Under the pieces are notes generated by a model. That model did not search any database and was not told the DNA's origin. It worked only from the letters and a program-made list of their open reading frames with translations. A stretch of DNA of 64,000 nucleotides, taken from NCBI GenBank assembly GCA_910579495.1, contig CAJTVD010000001.1, positions 161,968 through 225,967 on the forward strand, in the 5' to 3' direction. Positions within the stretch are counted from its first letter, which is position 1. The number at the start of each line of letters is the position of its first letter. The stretch comes from an uncultured Lachnospiraceae bacterium (GTDB lineage: Bacteria; Bacillota; Clostridia; Lachnospirales; Lachnospiraceae). Both the position numbers and the translations under genes were made by a program. This document shows, in pieces, positions 16,963 to 24,868 of the stretch.

Positions 16963-19152
16963 TTAGATTGCGTTCCATTCTATGAGAAGGCTCTCGTATT
17001 CCCCTGGCGTGCTTCCCAGGGTGAGCCCGCCGTTCATCCATACTCTGCCGCTGTGGACGTTGCCGTTCAGGGAGCAGATATAGTTCTTTTCCGGGTCAAG
17101 CCCCTTTACGATAGTATGTACGGGAAGGGCATTGCCCTCTGCGGATGTCATCACCAGGGTCTCTAACGCATGGTTCTTTTCTTTATCCACAAACTCCCAG
17201 GCGCAGAACCGCTCTCCCGGCCCCAGAAGGCGGTAGTAGTCTCCCTCATGGGTAAGGGAATAGTATTTGTGGAAATCCGCAAGCTGTCCCTTCACCATCT
17301 CCTGTTCTTCTTCCGTCACCTTGTTTAGATCCAGCTCATAGCCAAAGCTGCCGGAGAGCGCCACATGCCCTCTTGTCTTAAAGGAGGTCACTCTCCCGGT
17401 CTGATGGTTGGGAACCGCAGACACATGGGCTCCCATAGAGCTTACCGGATAAAAGAAAGAGGTGCCGTACTGGATGCTCAGGCGGTTAACCGCGTCAGTG
17501 TTGTCACTGCACCATATCTGGGGGGAGTAATAAAGCATTGCCGCGTCAAAACGCCCGCCGCCCCCGCTGCAGCCCTCCAGCAGGATATCCGGGAACCTTC
17601 CCAGGAATTTTTCCAGAAGGTCATATACCCCCAGCACAAAGCGGTGGTACACTTCCCCGTTCCTGCTGCCTGAATATTCATGGCTGTAAATATCGCAAAG
17701 GCTCCGGTTCATATCCCATTTTACATAATCAATGGGGGCGTTGGAAAGGATATCCGTAAGGCGTTCCAGCAGATATTCCCTCACATCCTCCCGGCTCATA
17801 TCCAGCACAAGCTGGTTCCTGGCACGGTTCGGCTCCCTGCCCGGGATCCGGAGTGCCCAGTCCGGGTGCTCCCTGAAAAGGTCACTGTCCTCGGATATCA
17901 TTTCCGGCTCAAACCACAGGCCGAAATGCATCCCCATATCATGGATCTTTTCCCCTAACTGCTTTAAGCTGCCGCCCAGCTTTTTCTCGTTTACGAACCA
18001 GTCGCCCAGCCCGCTGTTATCGTCTTCCCTCTTTCCGAACCAGCCATCGTCAAGCACCAGCATCTCGATCCCAAGCTTTGATGCCTGCCCGGCGATCTTC
18101 AGCAGCTTTTCTTCATTAAAATCAAAATAGGTAGCTTCCCAGTTGTTTAACAGCACCGGGCGTTTGGCGGTCTTGTATTTTCCCCGGCACATATGCTCTT
18201 TCAAAATCCAATGGTACTGCTGGGAAAGTTTGGTAAAGCCCCTATCCGAATACCCCAAGATCACCTGGGGCGCGTCAAAGACCTCCCCTTCCTTTAAGCA
18301 GAAGGAAAAATGCGAGGGATGGATGCCCATCATTGCCCTGGTCTGCCCTCTCTGGTCTTTCTGCACAGAAGCGATAAAGTTACTGCTGTATACCAGGCAC
18401 ATGCCATAGCATTCCCCTTCGTCCTCCGTAGCCCCTTTGGTGCACAGGATCACGGAAGGGTTATAGTGATGGCTGGAAGTTCCCCGGATACTCCCCACTT
18501 CCAGTTTCGTGCGTCCCACCAGGTTTCTCTCCAGGCTCCGCTCCATGGCATGCCTGCCCGGGAAGGTAACGAATTCATAATCCCCATATTGAAAATCCAG
18601 GCAGCAGGAAAGGCACTGGGTAAGGGCCACCTGGCTGCTTCCATGGTTTTCTACCCGCACCGCCCTGGTTATGATGTTTTCCTTCTCAAAAACCCCGTAA
18701 TACAGGCGTACTGTCACATCAGAAGCTCTTTCCTTCATGGTGACCACCAATGTCTCCCCTTTTTCATCTTCCGTGTCAAAAAGGGAGGGCATCCCTGCTA
18801 CCTTATAAGAATAAGGAAGGATCTGGTATCCGCTGAAACGGAAATCCGCCGCTATGCTGCCGTCGCTGTGCACCAGCTCCACACAGCCGCCCCGGTAGTC
18901 CCCCACGCCGCTGGAGGGCAGCTCCTGGGGCAGGCAGTCTAAAGAATAAGTCCTGTCTGCCGCCGCTTCCACAGGATTGCCCGAAAAACCTACGTCTGCC
19001 TGAAAGATCAGATCCGCCAGGCTTTCATTGTCTATCCGTTTTCCATAATAGGTATGCAGGAGCACGCCATGTTTGTCCGCATACATCTGATATGTGCTGT
19101 CCTTTGTATGCAAAAGAAACAGCCTGCCATCTTCTCCTGTCCAAATTGCCAT
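16963..19152 (-). CDS. GH36 alpha-galactosidase
   Basis: Removes terminal alpha-galactose from raffinose-family sugars or melibiose. The 729 residues match the usual bacterial GH36 (AgaA/RafA) length. An N-terminal beta-sandwich is followed by a barrel with VLDDGWFGKRED, GLWFEPEMIS, YVKWDMNR (nucleophile Asp near 480) and LLEGCSGGGGRFD (acid/base Asp near 541). There is no signal peptide, so substrate must be imported first, in keeping with the ABC transporter upstream. AATAGGAGG precedes the start. A separate weak promoter (19236-19264) may allow expression apart from the transporter. Confidence 0.95.
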   Translation of the reverse strand: MAIWTGEDGRLFLLHTKDSTYQMYADKHGVLLHTYYGKRIDNESLADLIFQADVGFSGNPVEAAADRTYSLDCLPQELPSSGVGDYRGGCVELVHSDGSIAADFRFSGYQILPYSYKVAGMPSLFDTEDEKGETLVVTMKERASDVTVRLYYGVFEKENIITRAVRVENHGSSQVALTQCLSCCLDFQYGDYEFVTFPGRHAMERSLERNLVGRTKLEVGSIRGTSSHHYNPSVILCTKGATEDEGECYGMCLVYSSNFIASVQKDQRGQTRAMMGIHPSHFSFCLKEGEVFDAPQVILGYSDRGFTKLSQQYHWILKEHMCRGKYKTAKRPVLLNNWEATYFDFNEEKLLKIAGQASKLGIEMLVLDDGWFGKREDDNSGLGDWFVNEKKLGGSLKQLGEKIHDMGMHFGLWFEPEMISEDSDLFREHPDWALRIPGREPNRARNQLVLDMSREDVREYLLERLTDILSNAPIDYVKWDMNRSLCDIYSHEYSGSRNGEVYHRFVLGVYDLLEKFLGRFPDILLEGCSGGGGRFDAAMLYYSPQIWCSDNTDAVNRLSIQYGTSFFYPVSSMGAHVSAVPNHQTGRVTSFKTRGHVALSGSFGYELDLNKVTEEEQEMVKGQLADFHKYYSLTHEGDYYRLLGPGERFCAWEFVDKEKNHALETLVMTSAEGNALPVHTIVKGLDPEKNYICSLNGNVHSGRVWMNGGLTLGSTPGEYESLLIEWNAI

Positions 19153-19235
19153 TCAAAAATCCTCCTATTCCAGTACCGCATCCGCCGGGATGCTGTTTTC
19201 AGTTGACCCAAGCCAGGTTTTCCGGCCTTTCTATT

Positions 19236-19264
19236 ACCATACAATGGAAAGTGCCATCTTACAA
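19236..19264 (-). promoter_or_regulatory. Possible promoter of galactosidase-glucosidase pair
   Basis: Minus strand TTGTAA (19259-19264), 17-base spacer, TATGGT (19236-19241). It lies between the transporter terminator and the galactosidase start. The -10 is imperfect. Confidence 0.4.
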
Positions 19265-19361
19265 GCGGATTCCGGAAAAATAATGGCCGTAACCCTCCAG
19301 GTTCCCCTTCCGCCAGCCCAGGCAGATGCCCTCTTTCCCACGCTCTCCCGCCCGTATTTAC

Positions 19362-19393
19362 AAAAGACCCCTGCCCCAGGGCAGGAGTCTTCC
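19362..19393 (-). terminator. Terminator after the sugar ABC permease genes
   Basis: Minus strand stem AAGACTCCTGCCC / GGCAGGGGTCTT with a TGG loop, ending in TTTTGT. It lies 20 bases after the second permease stop. It would reduce read-through into the glycosidase genes. Confidence 0.7.
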
Positions 19394-19414
19394 AAACAGC
19401 AAGTTAACTGTCCC

Positions 19415-20296
19415 TTACTCTTTTACCGCTCCAATTACCATGCCAGAAACAAAGTATTTCTGCAAGAAAGGATAGATGATCAACAGCGGGATCGTGGAAA
19501 CCACGATCTTGGTGGCATTGAAAGTACGGTTATTCATGGATGCCATCTGTTTTAACTGCTCTGCGTCAGTTACCTGGGTAATATCAACGGTAAGCTGCTG
19601 GATATAAGTCTGCAACGGGTACATTGCTGATTTGCTCATATAAATCAAGCCGGAAAAATAATCGTTCCAGTGGTTGACAATGGAGAACAACGCCACGGTT
19701 GCCAACGCCGGAAGGGATACTGGCAGATAGATCTGTACCAGGATCTGGATAGGGCTTGCGCCGTCGATCCGCGCCGCCTCGTCCAAAGACTCCGGCACTC
19801 CTTTAAAGAAGTTGATCAGCAGGATAACGTTGAATACCGGAACCGCTCCCGGGAGCACCAAAGACCAGATCGTATTGGTCAGGTGGAGGTTGCTCACTAC
19901 CATGAACAGCGGGATGATACCGCCGGAAAACAGCATGGCAAAAATAACGAACTTGATATAGACCTCACGTGCCGGGAAACGCAGCTTGCTCTTAGAGAGC
20001 GGATAAGCCATGCTTACGGTAAAGAACATATTGATCGCCAGCCCCAGGATCACCCTTTCTACAGAGATCACGAAGGATTTCCAGAACTGTGCATCCTCCA
20101 GCAGTTTCTTATAAGTAGCAAATGTAAAGTCCTTGGGAAGGAAGCCCACCTCATTGGCTGCCACTGCGTCGCTTCCGCTCAGGGAAATCGCAAGCATATT
20201 GATCAAAGGAAGCAGGCAGCTTAAAGTAAGGATAATGACTACTGCCCATATGACCACTCTGGATACCAGTCTTATGTAATTTACTTTTTTATTCAT
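19415..20296 (-). CDS. Carbohydrate ABC permease (LplC/YtcP-type)
   Basis: Inner-membrane half of a sugar importer. The 293 residues have six helices and the permease EAA-type loop DEAARIDGASPIQILVQIYLPV. The C-terminus KYFVSGMVIGAVKE is typical of MalG-like CUT1 permeases of the LplC subtype. It starts 11 bases after the other permease gene and ends before a terminator. No ATPase gene is nearby, so a shared MsmK-type ATPase encoded elsewhere is expected. Confidence 0.93.
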   Translation of the reverse strand: MNKKVNYIRLVSRVVIWAVVIILTLSCLLPLINMLAISLSGSDAVAANEVGFLPKDFTFATYKKLLEDAQFWKSFVISVERVILGLAINMFFTVSMAYPLSKSKLRFPAREVYIKFVIFAMLFSGGIIPLFMVVSNLHLTNTIWSLVLPGAVPVFNVILLINFFKGVPESLDEAARIDGASPIQILVQIYLPVSLPALATVALFSIVNHWNDYFSGLIYMSKSAMYPLQTYIQQLTVDITQVTDAEQLKQMASMNNRTFNATKIVVSTIPLLIIYPFLQKYFVSGMVIGAVKE

Positions 20297-20307
20297 GATG
20301 CCCCTCC

Positions 20308-21243
20308 TTAAAAGATACCGCTTCCGGTAAGCTTCTTCGCACCTTTATTGGCGCCCATGATCAACAGGAAACTGATAATGGATTTGAATAATCCCACTGC
20401 GGTACCGATACTGTACTGCCGCTCTACCATACCAATCCTGTAAACGTAAGTATCAATGATATCGCCGGTCTCATACACGATAGGGTTGTAAAGGTTGAAT
20501 ACCTGGTCAAAACCTGCATTCAAGATATTTCCAAGGTTTAACGCTGTCATCAGGATGATGGTGGGCAGCAGGCTGGGCAGAGTGATATGAAGGGTCTGCT
20601 TAAACCGGTTTGCGCCATCAATGGATGCCGCTTCGTAAAGCCCTAAGTCAATGCCTGTGAGGGCAGCCAGGTAAACCACTGAGTTATAACCGAATTCCTT
20701 CCATACATCTGTTGCCACGATCACCTTGCGGAACCAGTTGTTATCTGCCAGGAACTGGATGGGTTCTCCCCCCAGGGCTGTGATGATGGAGTTGAAAGGG
20801 CCTGAAAAGGAAAACATATTGGTAACTACCGTTGCCAGCACTACCCAGGATAAGAAGTGAGGCAGGTAAACTACTGTCTGGAAAAATTTCTTGCAGACAC
20901 TGACGGTGATCTCGTTGAGCAAAATAGCGAACATCACCGGCACAACGATATTGAAAAGCAGTTTTGCAAATGCGATCACCAGGGTATTTATAAATACCTG
21001 GCGGCTGTCAGGAAGGCTGAAAATAAATTTAAAATTATCAAAGCCCACCCATTTGGAACCAAAAACTCCCTTTGCCGGGACATAATTCTGGAACGCCATC
21101 AAGGAGCCAAACAACGGCACAAACACAAACAGGAATAACATGATCATGCCGGGAAGCATCATCAGATGGAACATTTTTTTCTCTCTGCCCGCAAATTCTG
21201 TTTTTCCCCCGCCGGCAGATACTGCGTTACTTGCTTGCTTCAT
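20308..21243 (-). CDS. Carbohydrate ABC permease (LplB-type)
   Basis: A 311-residue, six-helix permease with the coupling loop YEAASIDGANRFKQTLHITLP and a FGSLMAFQNYVPAKG periplasmic-side segment typical of LplB/YteP proteins. ATG 21243 follows GGGGG. A longer start at 21291 would place the N-terminus inside a stem-loop (21263-21287), so the shorter form is preferred. It pairs with the downstream LplC-type permease and the upstream binding lipoprotein. Confidence 0.92.
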   Translation of the reverse strand: MKQASNAVSAGGGKTEFAGREKKMFHLMMLPGMIMLFLFVFVPLFGSLMAFQNYVPAKGVFGSKWVGFDNFKFIFSLPDSRQVFINTLVIAFAKLLFNIVVPVMFAILLNEITVSVCKKFFQTVVYLPHFLSWVVLATVVTNMFSFSGPFNSIITALGGEPIQFLADNNWFRKVIVATDVWKEFGYNSVVYLAALTGIDLGLYEAASIDGANRFKQTLHITLPSLLPTIILMTALNLGNILNAGFDQVFNLYNPIVYETGDIIDTYVYRIGMVERQYSIGTAVGLFKSIISFLLIMGANKGAKKLTGSGIF

Positions 21244-21262
21244 ATCTTCATCCCCCATTCCT

Positions 21263-21287
21263 GCCAGGCGCAGCACCTGCGCCCGGC
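21263..21287 (-). other. Intercistronic stem-loop between binding protein and permease genes
   Basis: Minus strand GCCGGGCGCAG / CTGCGCCTGGC with a GTG loop, one mismatch, and no T run. It sits directly before the permease ribosome site. Such hairpins after binding-protein genes commonly stabilise the upstream mRNA and lower permease output; that role is inference here. Confidence 0.55.
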
Positions 21288-21393
21288 ACAATCTTTTTTC
21301 ATAAGCTGGCTCGCGAAGCGTGGCAGCGTTTATCTGGAAACTATGTCATTGGTGTTATCTTGGAATCATCCTTCCATCCTCTGGGGCAATTCC

Positions 21394-23103
21394 TTATCTG
21401 GATGAAAGCTCTTCGTTGATCTCTTCTGTGATGGTATCCCCCCCTGCGGATTTCCAGTTTTCTACGAACTCATCAAAGGTGGACATATCAGCTTCTCCTA
21501 CAATGATCTTCAAGATGGTCTGCTGCTCCAGCTTTTCAAGGGAAGCCCACTTGGTCTTCATGGTCTCGGAAGTCTCAAAATAGGAAGGTGTCAAAAAGTT
21601 AGCAGGCTCTTCTATGAACTTGTTGATGGCAACCATACGGGACATATACTGGGAATAATCCGCAGATTCCGCTTTCTGCCCTGCTGCTTCTGCCTCCATG
21701 TAACGCACTGCGGACTCATAGAAGCCCAGCTCCTGGGAATCCAAAGTGGAAACGTCTGCACTGCCGTCAACAACGGCTTTAATATGTTCTGTCATGATCT
21801 CCGCATTGTTCCCGGGCTGTACCTGGCAGTACAAAGGCCAGTTAAAGTAAGCGATGGACTCATTTTCAAGGATCTCTTTTGCGGTATCGGTGGTATCCTG
21901 TTTGTAATATTCAGAGTTCACGTTTACGATCTTCATGGCAACTTCCGGATGGGCATAGCCCTTTCTGACCACTACAAATCCGCCATAGGACTTGGTGTTG
22001 ATGGCGTTGATCTTTCCTTCCGGGCCAACCGGTGCGCTCACATTGATCCACTCTGCATCCTTGCTTCCATAAGAAGCGGTCTGTGCCGGGTTAAAAGGAG
22101 ACCACCAAGGGCCGATGTACGCCCCGCAGGTTCCGCTGGAGATCAGCGCTACAACGTCATCTTCTGTACGGGTGGTAAATTCCTTGTCAAGCAGCCCTTC
22201 CGCATACCAGTCAGCCAAAAGCTGCAGGGCTTCCTTCATCTCAGGCTGTATGGAACCGTATACCGCTTTGCCTTCGCTGTCAGTGATCCACACATCAGGG
22301 TAAGCCCCAAGGGATGTGAAGATATTGTCTACTGCAAAATGGTTATTGGGATAATCCCCGTACACGGTGTTCCGTACTGCAAGCCCAATGGTGTCTGCCT
22401 GGCCGTTCCCATCAGGATCCTGCTCAATAAATGCCCGAAGCACATCTGCGATCTCATCTAAGGTGGCGGGCTCTTCCAGCCCCAGGTTCTCCATCCAGTC
22501 CTTGCGCAGCCACAGGAAATCCTGGCCGTCACTTAACTGTGTCTTGGGGATCGCCATGATCTTGCCGTCAAAGGTCACAGTATTGATGGGGTTGTTTTCC
22601 CCATAGCTTTCATAAGAAGATTTCACAGTTTCACATGCCAAGTTATTGTAAACATCTGTCAGATCTTCGATCATATCACTTTCCACCAGCTCTACCAGCG
22701 TGGAATAATCGGAGATATACATAATATCCGGAATATCCTGTGCTGCGATGGCAAGGGAGACTTTCTGGTCGTAGTCCTCCCCGATCTGTGCCTCAAAACT
22801 GTTTTCGTTCTGGACATTGAGGATCTCCTTCAGATACCTTGTGTAAGCATTGTCACTGGGAGTATCGTTTTCATAAGGGGTTCCGGCAAGGGTATCCGCG
22901 CCCTGTGCAGTCAGTCCGTAACCGGTAGTATATGTAACCAGCTCCGGATATTTACCGTAAGGATCGTTGGCTGCTGTCTCCCACAGTGCCTTCTCATCCT
23001 CACTCATGTTTGCCGTAAAGTCTTCCGACTTGCCACATCCTGCCAGGGATGCCACGGCCAGCGCCGCCGTCAAAATCAGGCTGAGTGTTTTCTTTTTCAT
23101 CAT
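21394..23103 (-). CDS. Sugar ABC transporter substrate-binding lipoprotein (LplA-type)
   Basis: The 569-residue lipoprotein starts MMKKKTLSLIL and has the lipobox LAGC at about 21-24. It is expected to be anchored on the outer face of the membrane and to deliver an oligosaccharide to the two permeases. The large size (about 550 mature residues) is typical of the LplA/LipO cluster rather than the MalE type. ATG 23103 was chosen from GGAGG 5 bases upstream. It is the first gene of the transporter operon and divergent from the response regulator. Substrate is not readable from sequence; the linked alpha-galactosidase and GH13 suggest raffinose-family or isomalto-type sugars. Confidence 0.9.
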   Translation of the reverse strand: MMKKKTLSLILTAALAVASLAGCGKSEDFTANMSEDEKALWETAANDPYGKYPELVTYTTGYGLTAQGADTLAGTPYENDTPSDNAYTRYLKEILNVQNENSFEAQIGEDYDQKVSLAIAAQDIPDIMYISDYSTLVELVESDMIEDLTDVYNNLACETVKSSYESYGENNPINTVTFDGKIMAIPKTQLSDGQDFLWLRKDWMENLGLEEPATLDEIADVLRAFIEQDPDGNGQADTIGLAVRNTVYGDYPNNHFAVDNIFTSLGAYPDVWITDSEGKAVYGSIQPEMKEALQLLADWYAEGLLDKEFTTRTEDDVVALISSGTCGAYIGPWWSPFNPAQTASYGSKDAEWINVSAPVGPEGKINAINTKSYGGFVVVRKGYAHPEVAMKIVNVNSEYYKQDTTDTAKEILENESIAYFNWPLYCQVQPGNNAEIMTEHIKAVVDGSADVSTLDSQELGFYESAVRYMEAEAAGQKAESADYSQYMSRMVAINKFIEEPANFLTPSYFETSETMKTKWASLEKLEQQTILKIIVGEADMSTFDEFVENWKSAGGDTITEEINEELSSR

Positions 23104-23154
23104 TCTTACCTCCATCAAATTGTAGTTTTTTGGCAAGTAAAAATCTTCCCTTTA

Positions 23155-23164
23155 CTTACGTAAG
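23155..23164. promoter_or_regulatory. Perfect 10-bp palindrome CTTACGTAAG upstream of the binding-protein gene
   Basis: The palindrome lies between the presumed lplA-type promoter and its ribosome site. It may be an operator; nothing else supports this. Confidence 0.3.
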
Positions 23165-23203
23165 ATAGAATAGCAAAACTTTCTGTTCTTTAAAATATAA
23201 AAT

Positions 23204-23228
23204 ATCCGAAAAATATATCAATAATCCG
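23204..23228. promoter_or_regulatory. Candidate direct-repeat site for the AraC-type regulator
   Basis: ATCCG occurs at 23204-23208 and 23224-23228, exactly 20 bases apart (two helical turns). Both copies lie in an AT-rich background, in the divergent region between the regulator and the binding-protein gene. AraC-type proteins bind such tandem half-sites next to the -35. Assignment is inference. Confidence 0.35.
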
Positions 23229-23266
23229 GACACTTTTTAGGAGTTCTGTTTCTTGCCCCAAAATAA

Positions 23267-23275
23267 TGATATAAT
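23267..23275 (+). promoter_or_regulatory. Extended -10 promoter of the response regulator gene
   Basis: TGATATAAT (hexamer 23270-23275) is a perfect extended -10. No good -35 is seen. Start near 23282 leaves a leader of about 40 bases. Confidence 0.5.
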
Positions 23276-23320
23276 CTGTTCATGGTATTTAACACTTTTC
23301 TACATGAGGGGGAGAAAAAG

Positions 23321-24868
23321 ATGTACAAAATGCTTATCGTTGACGATGAACGGACGGAGCGGGACTGTATCCGCTACCTGATCACCTCCGCGGGGCTGCC
23401 GCTGGAGCTCAAAGAAGCGCCGGATGCTGCAGCCGCCATGGAGATCTTAAAGGACTGGCCGGCAGATATTCTTTTTACAGATGTACAGATGCCCGTGACC
23501 ACCGGGCTTACACTGGCAAAAGAGGCCGCCGCCCTCCTGCCAGACATAAAGATCCTGATCTTCAGCAGCTATGCGGAATTTGAGTACGCCCGCACTGCCA
23601 TGGCGCTGGGGGTGGAAAGCTACATACTAAAACCCGTAGTACCCAAGGAGCTGGAAAAGACCCTCTCCGGCCTTATCCAGCAGCTCAATGAGGAATACCA
23701 CTCCAGGCTCCTTCAGGACAAGCAGCAAAGCTACCTGCTCCAATACGCACTCCACAGCAGTATCAGCAAGACCCTGTCCATGAAATTTTCCCAGGATATC
23801 ATAGACGAACTGAACCGCTTTGTCCAAATTGCACTGCTGGATTTTCCCGCTCCTTTTCTGGAAAGCAATTATACCGCATTTTATGAAAACCTCCGCAAAG
23901 CTATCAGGCTGGATATGGAGACCCTAAACCTTTCCCCAACCCAGGCGCTTTTGTTCCTGCGCAGGGAATATAAGGACGCTTACGCTTTCGGCTGCGGGCT
24001 GCATTCCTATATCACGGAAAATTACCATGTGGAATGTTATATTTCCATCAGCCAGCCCATAAAAGACCATACCTGCCTGCAAAGCGCTTATGCCGCAGTG
24101 GAACAGCAGATGGAGCAGCGGTTCTGGAACCCCAAGACAAAGGTCTTTTCCTCTGTCCATTCTGGCCGTCCCGCCCAGGCCCAGGAAGAATTAGACGACG
24201 ATTCCCTGCTTGCCGCCGTCAAACATAGCCTTTCTTCCAAAGACGCCGGAAACCTGCAAAAGAACCTGAACCTGCTGTTCCAGAAATACCGGATCCCCTC
24301 CAACCAGTCCCAGATCTTTGTAAAATTTGTATTTTCCAATCTGGTCACCGCCCTGTACCCTTTCCTTCCCGGCCAGGAGACGGAAGGGAAATCAGGCGTA
24401 AAGCCCCTGGAAACGCTGATCACAGAGCTTTATATCCAACAGGATATCCTAAAGATCATTGATACTGTCCAGACCATGGCCCAGGAGATCATCCAGGGCT
24501 ATGATACCAATGACGCCAACATCAGAAGGGAGATCCTTGCCACCCAGGACTATATCAACAAAAATTACAGCAGCGCCCTGTCTGTGGAAATGCTTGCCTC
24601 CCAGGTCTACTTAACGCCGGATTATTTAAGCAGGCTCTTTAAAAAGAGCACCAAAAAAAGCCTGTCCCAGTATATCCGCCAGGTACGCATGGAAAAAGCC
24701 AGTGAACTGCTGCGCACCACCACCTTGAAAGTAATAGATGTGGGCATAGAGGTTGGCTATCCCAATTATTCTTATTTCTGCCAGAGCTTTCGTGAATATT
24801 ATGGGAAATCACCGGAAAAATACAGGCGGGAGGAATCTTATGAAACGAATACTTCACTTTTATCTTAA
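23321..24868 (+). CDS. YesN/AraC-type response regulator
   Basis: A 515-residue regulator. The N-terminal receiver domain (1-120) shows LIVDDE and the phosphoacceptor Asp54 in ILFTDVQMP. A variable middle region follows. The C-terminal AraC double HTH lies at about 405-505 (YSSALSVEMLASQVYLTP, then VIDVGIEVGYPNYSYFCQSFREYYGKSP). It is expected to activate the divergent sugar transporter operon when phosphorylated. ATG 23321 follows GGGGGAG. It overlaps the sensor kinase gene by 29 bases, so both should be made together. Confidence 0.93.
   Translation: MYKMLIVDDERTERDCIRYLITSAGLPLELKEAPDAAAAMEILKDWPADILFTDVQMPVTTGLTLAKEAAALLPDIKILIFSSYAEFEYARTAMALGVESYILKPVVPKELEKTLSGLIQQLNEEYHSRLLQDKQQSYLLQYALHSSISKTLSMKFSQDIIDELNRFVQIALLDFPAPFLESNYTAFYENLRKAIRLDMETLNLSPTQALLFLRREYKDAYAFGCGLHSYITENYHVECYISISQPIKDHTCLQSAYAAVEQQMEQRFWNPKTKVFSSVHSGRPAQAQEELDDDSLLAAVKHSLSSKDAGNLQKNLNLLFQKYRIPSNQSQIFVKFVFSNLVTALYPFLPGQETEGKSGVKPLETLITELYIQQDILKIIDTVQTMAQEIIQGYDTNDANIRREILATQDYINKNYSSALSVEMLASQVYLTPDYLSRLFKKSTKKSLSQYIRQVRMEKASELLRTTTLKVIDVGIEVGYPNYSYFCQSFREYYGKSPEKYRREESYETNTSLLS

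Noticed and set aside
16880..17041. 54-codon N-terminal extension of the GH13 enzyme
   Set aside because: The extension is unlike the family, whose proteins start at the WWHDLIGYQIYP-type motif; AAGGAG precedes the shorter start.
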